Positions 63,962 to 64,000 of a stretch of DNA of 64,000 bases are shown here, one piece after another (within the stretch, counting starts at the first letter, position 1; every line of letters begins with the position of its first letter). The DNA is taken from positions 1,860,001 through 1,924,000 of the forward strand of contig NZ_CP013611.1 in assembly GCF_001482385.1 (NCBI RefSeq), given 5' to 3'. A program made the translations under genes and the position numbers. Below the pieces are notes generated by a model. That model was not told the DNA's origin, searched no databases, and saw only the letters and a list, made by a program, of their open reading frames with translations. Source of the stretch: Pseudoalteromonas rubra. GTDB taxonomy: Bacteria > Pseudomonadota > Gammaproteobacteria > Enterobacterales > Alteromonadaceae.

Positions 63962-64000
63962 GCGCAGATATCAAGAAAGTGAGTAACCTTGTGCCACGCA

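Noticed and set aside
1..64000. tRNA, rRNA, CRISPR array or prophage
   Set aside because: No cloverleaf-like intergenic sequence, regularly spaced repeats or phage structural genes were seen on reading the gaps; a tRNA-finder run would settle small RNA genes.

Overview
The window looks like chromosome from a marine gammaproteobacterium of the Alteromonadales, most likely a Pseudoalteromonas. This is inferred from the protein mix: CreBCD, ExeA/GspB-type secretion genes, short Cca, RluA, several M20D peptidases, LruC-domain protein, and a double-glycine RiPP precursor with an MKLKI..KKLK..S leader. No rRNA, tRNA, CRISPR array or prophage was seen. The only mobile element is one complete IS5-family (IS903-group) insertion.

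Layout. 0-14 kb: housekeeping and membrane genes (MscS channel, a PAS-rich cytoplasmic chemoreceptor, a Kef-type K+/H+ antiporter, an acyltransferase-3 protein, a DUF2306 protein, an S9 lipoprotein peptidase, a DUF2975/XRE pair). 14-18.5 kb: an outer-membrane barrel protein, then creB-creC-creD, with a hairpin just before creD. 18.8-22.9 kb: small secreted protein, then an overlapping pair made of a large lipoprotein and a secreted protein resembling the N-terminal module of vitellogenin-type lipid-transfer proteins. 22.9-29 kb: stress and detoxification genes (broken HxlR regulator, tautomerase/SnoaL/GST operon with divergent LysR, nitrilase, AlkB), rluA and an amidohydrolase. 29-33.6 kb: HD-GYP protein, gspB, exeA-like ATPase, cca. 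33.9-35.7 kb: secreted esterase and beta-propeller pair.

35.7-51.7 kb is an exopolysaccharide locus. It holds glycosyltransferases, a pyruvyl transferase, a priming sugar transferase, a WecG/TagA-type enzyme with a degenerate sugar-transferase N-terminus, a LruC protein with a Gly-rich lipoprotein, a LuxO/SypG-like sigma-54 activator, a flippase, a Wza-like exporter, a Wzz-like co-polymerase and a Wzy/ligase. I find a sigma-54-type -24/-12 promoter before each of six transcription units. Sites resembling the Vibrio LuxO box lie about 60-70 bp upstream of five of them and about 140 bp upstream of the sixth. This suggests that the encoded activator drives the whole locus as one regulon.

51.7-59 kb: NYN protein, small secreted protein, a large secreted metallophosphoesterase, a Tat-exported berberine-bridge-type flavoenzyme, an orphan RiPP precursor and a second M20D amidohydrolase. 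59.2-64 kb: a two-gene ATPase system (ATPase plus ATPase/wHTH/TPR) behind a strong promoter nested in a 29-bp-arm inverted repeat. The first gene is cut by the IS element, with an exact 9-bp target duplication, and rejoins in frame when the IS is removed.
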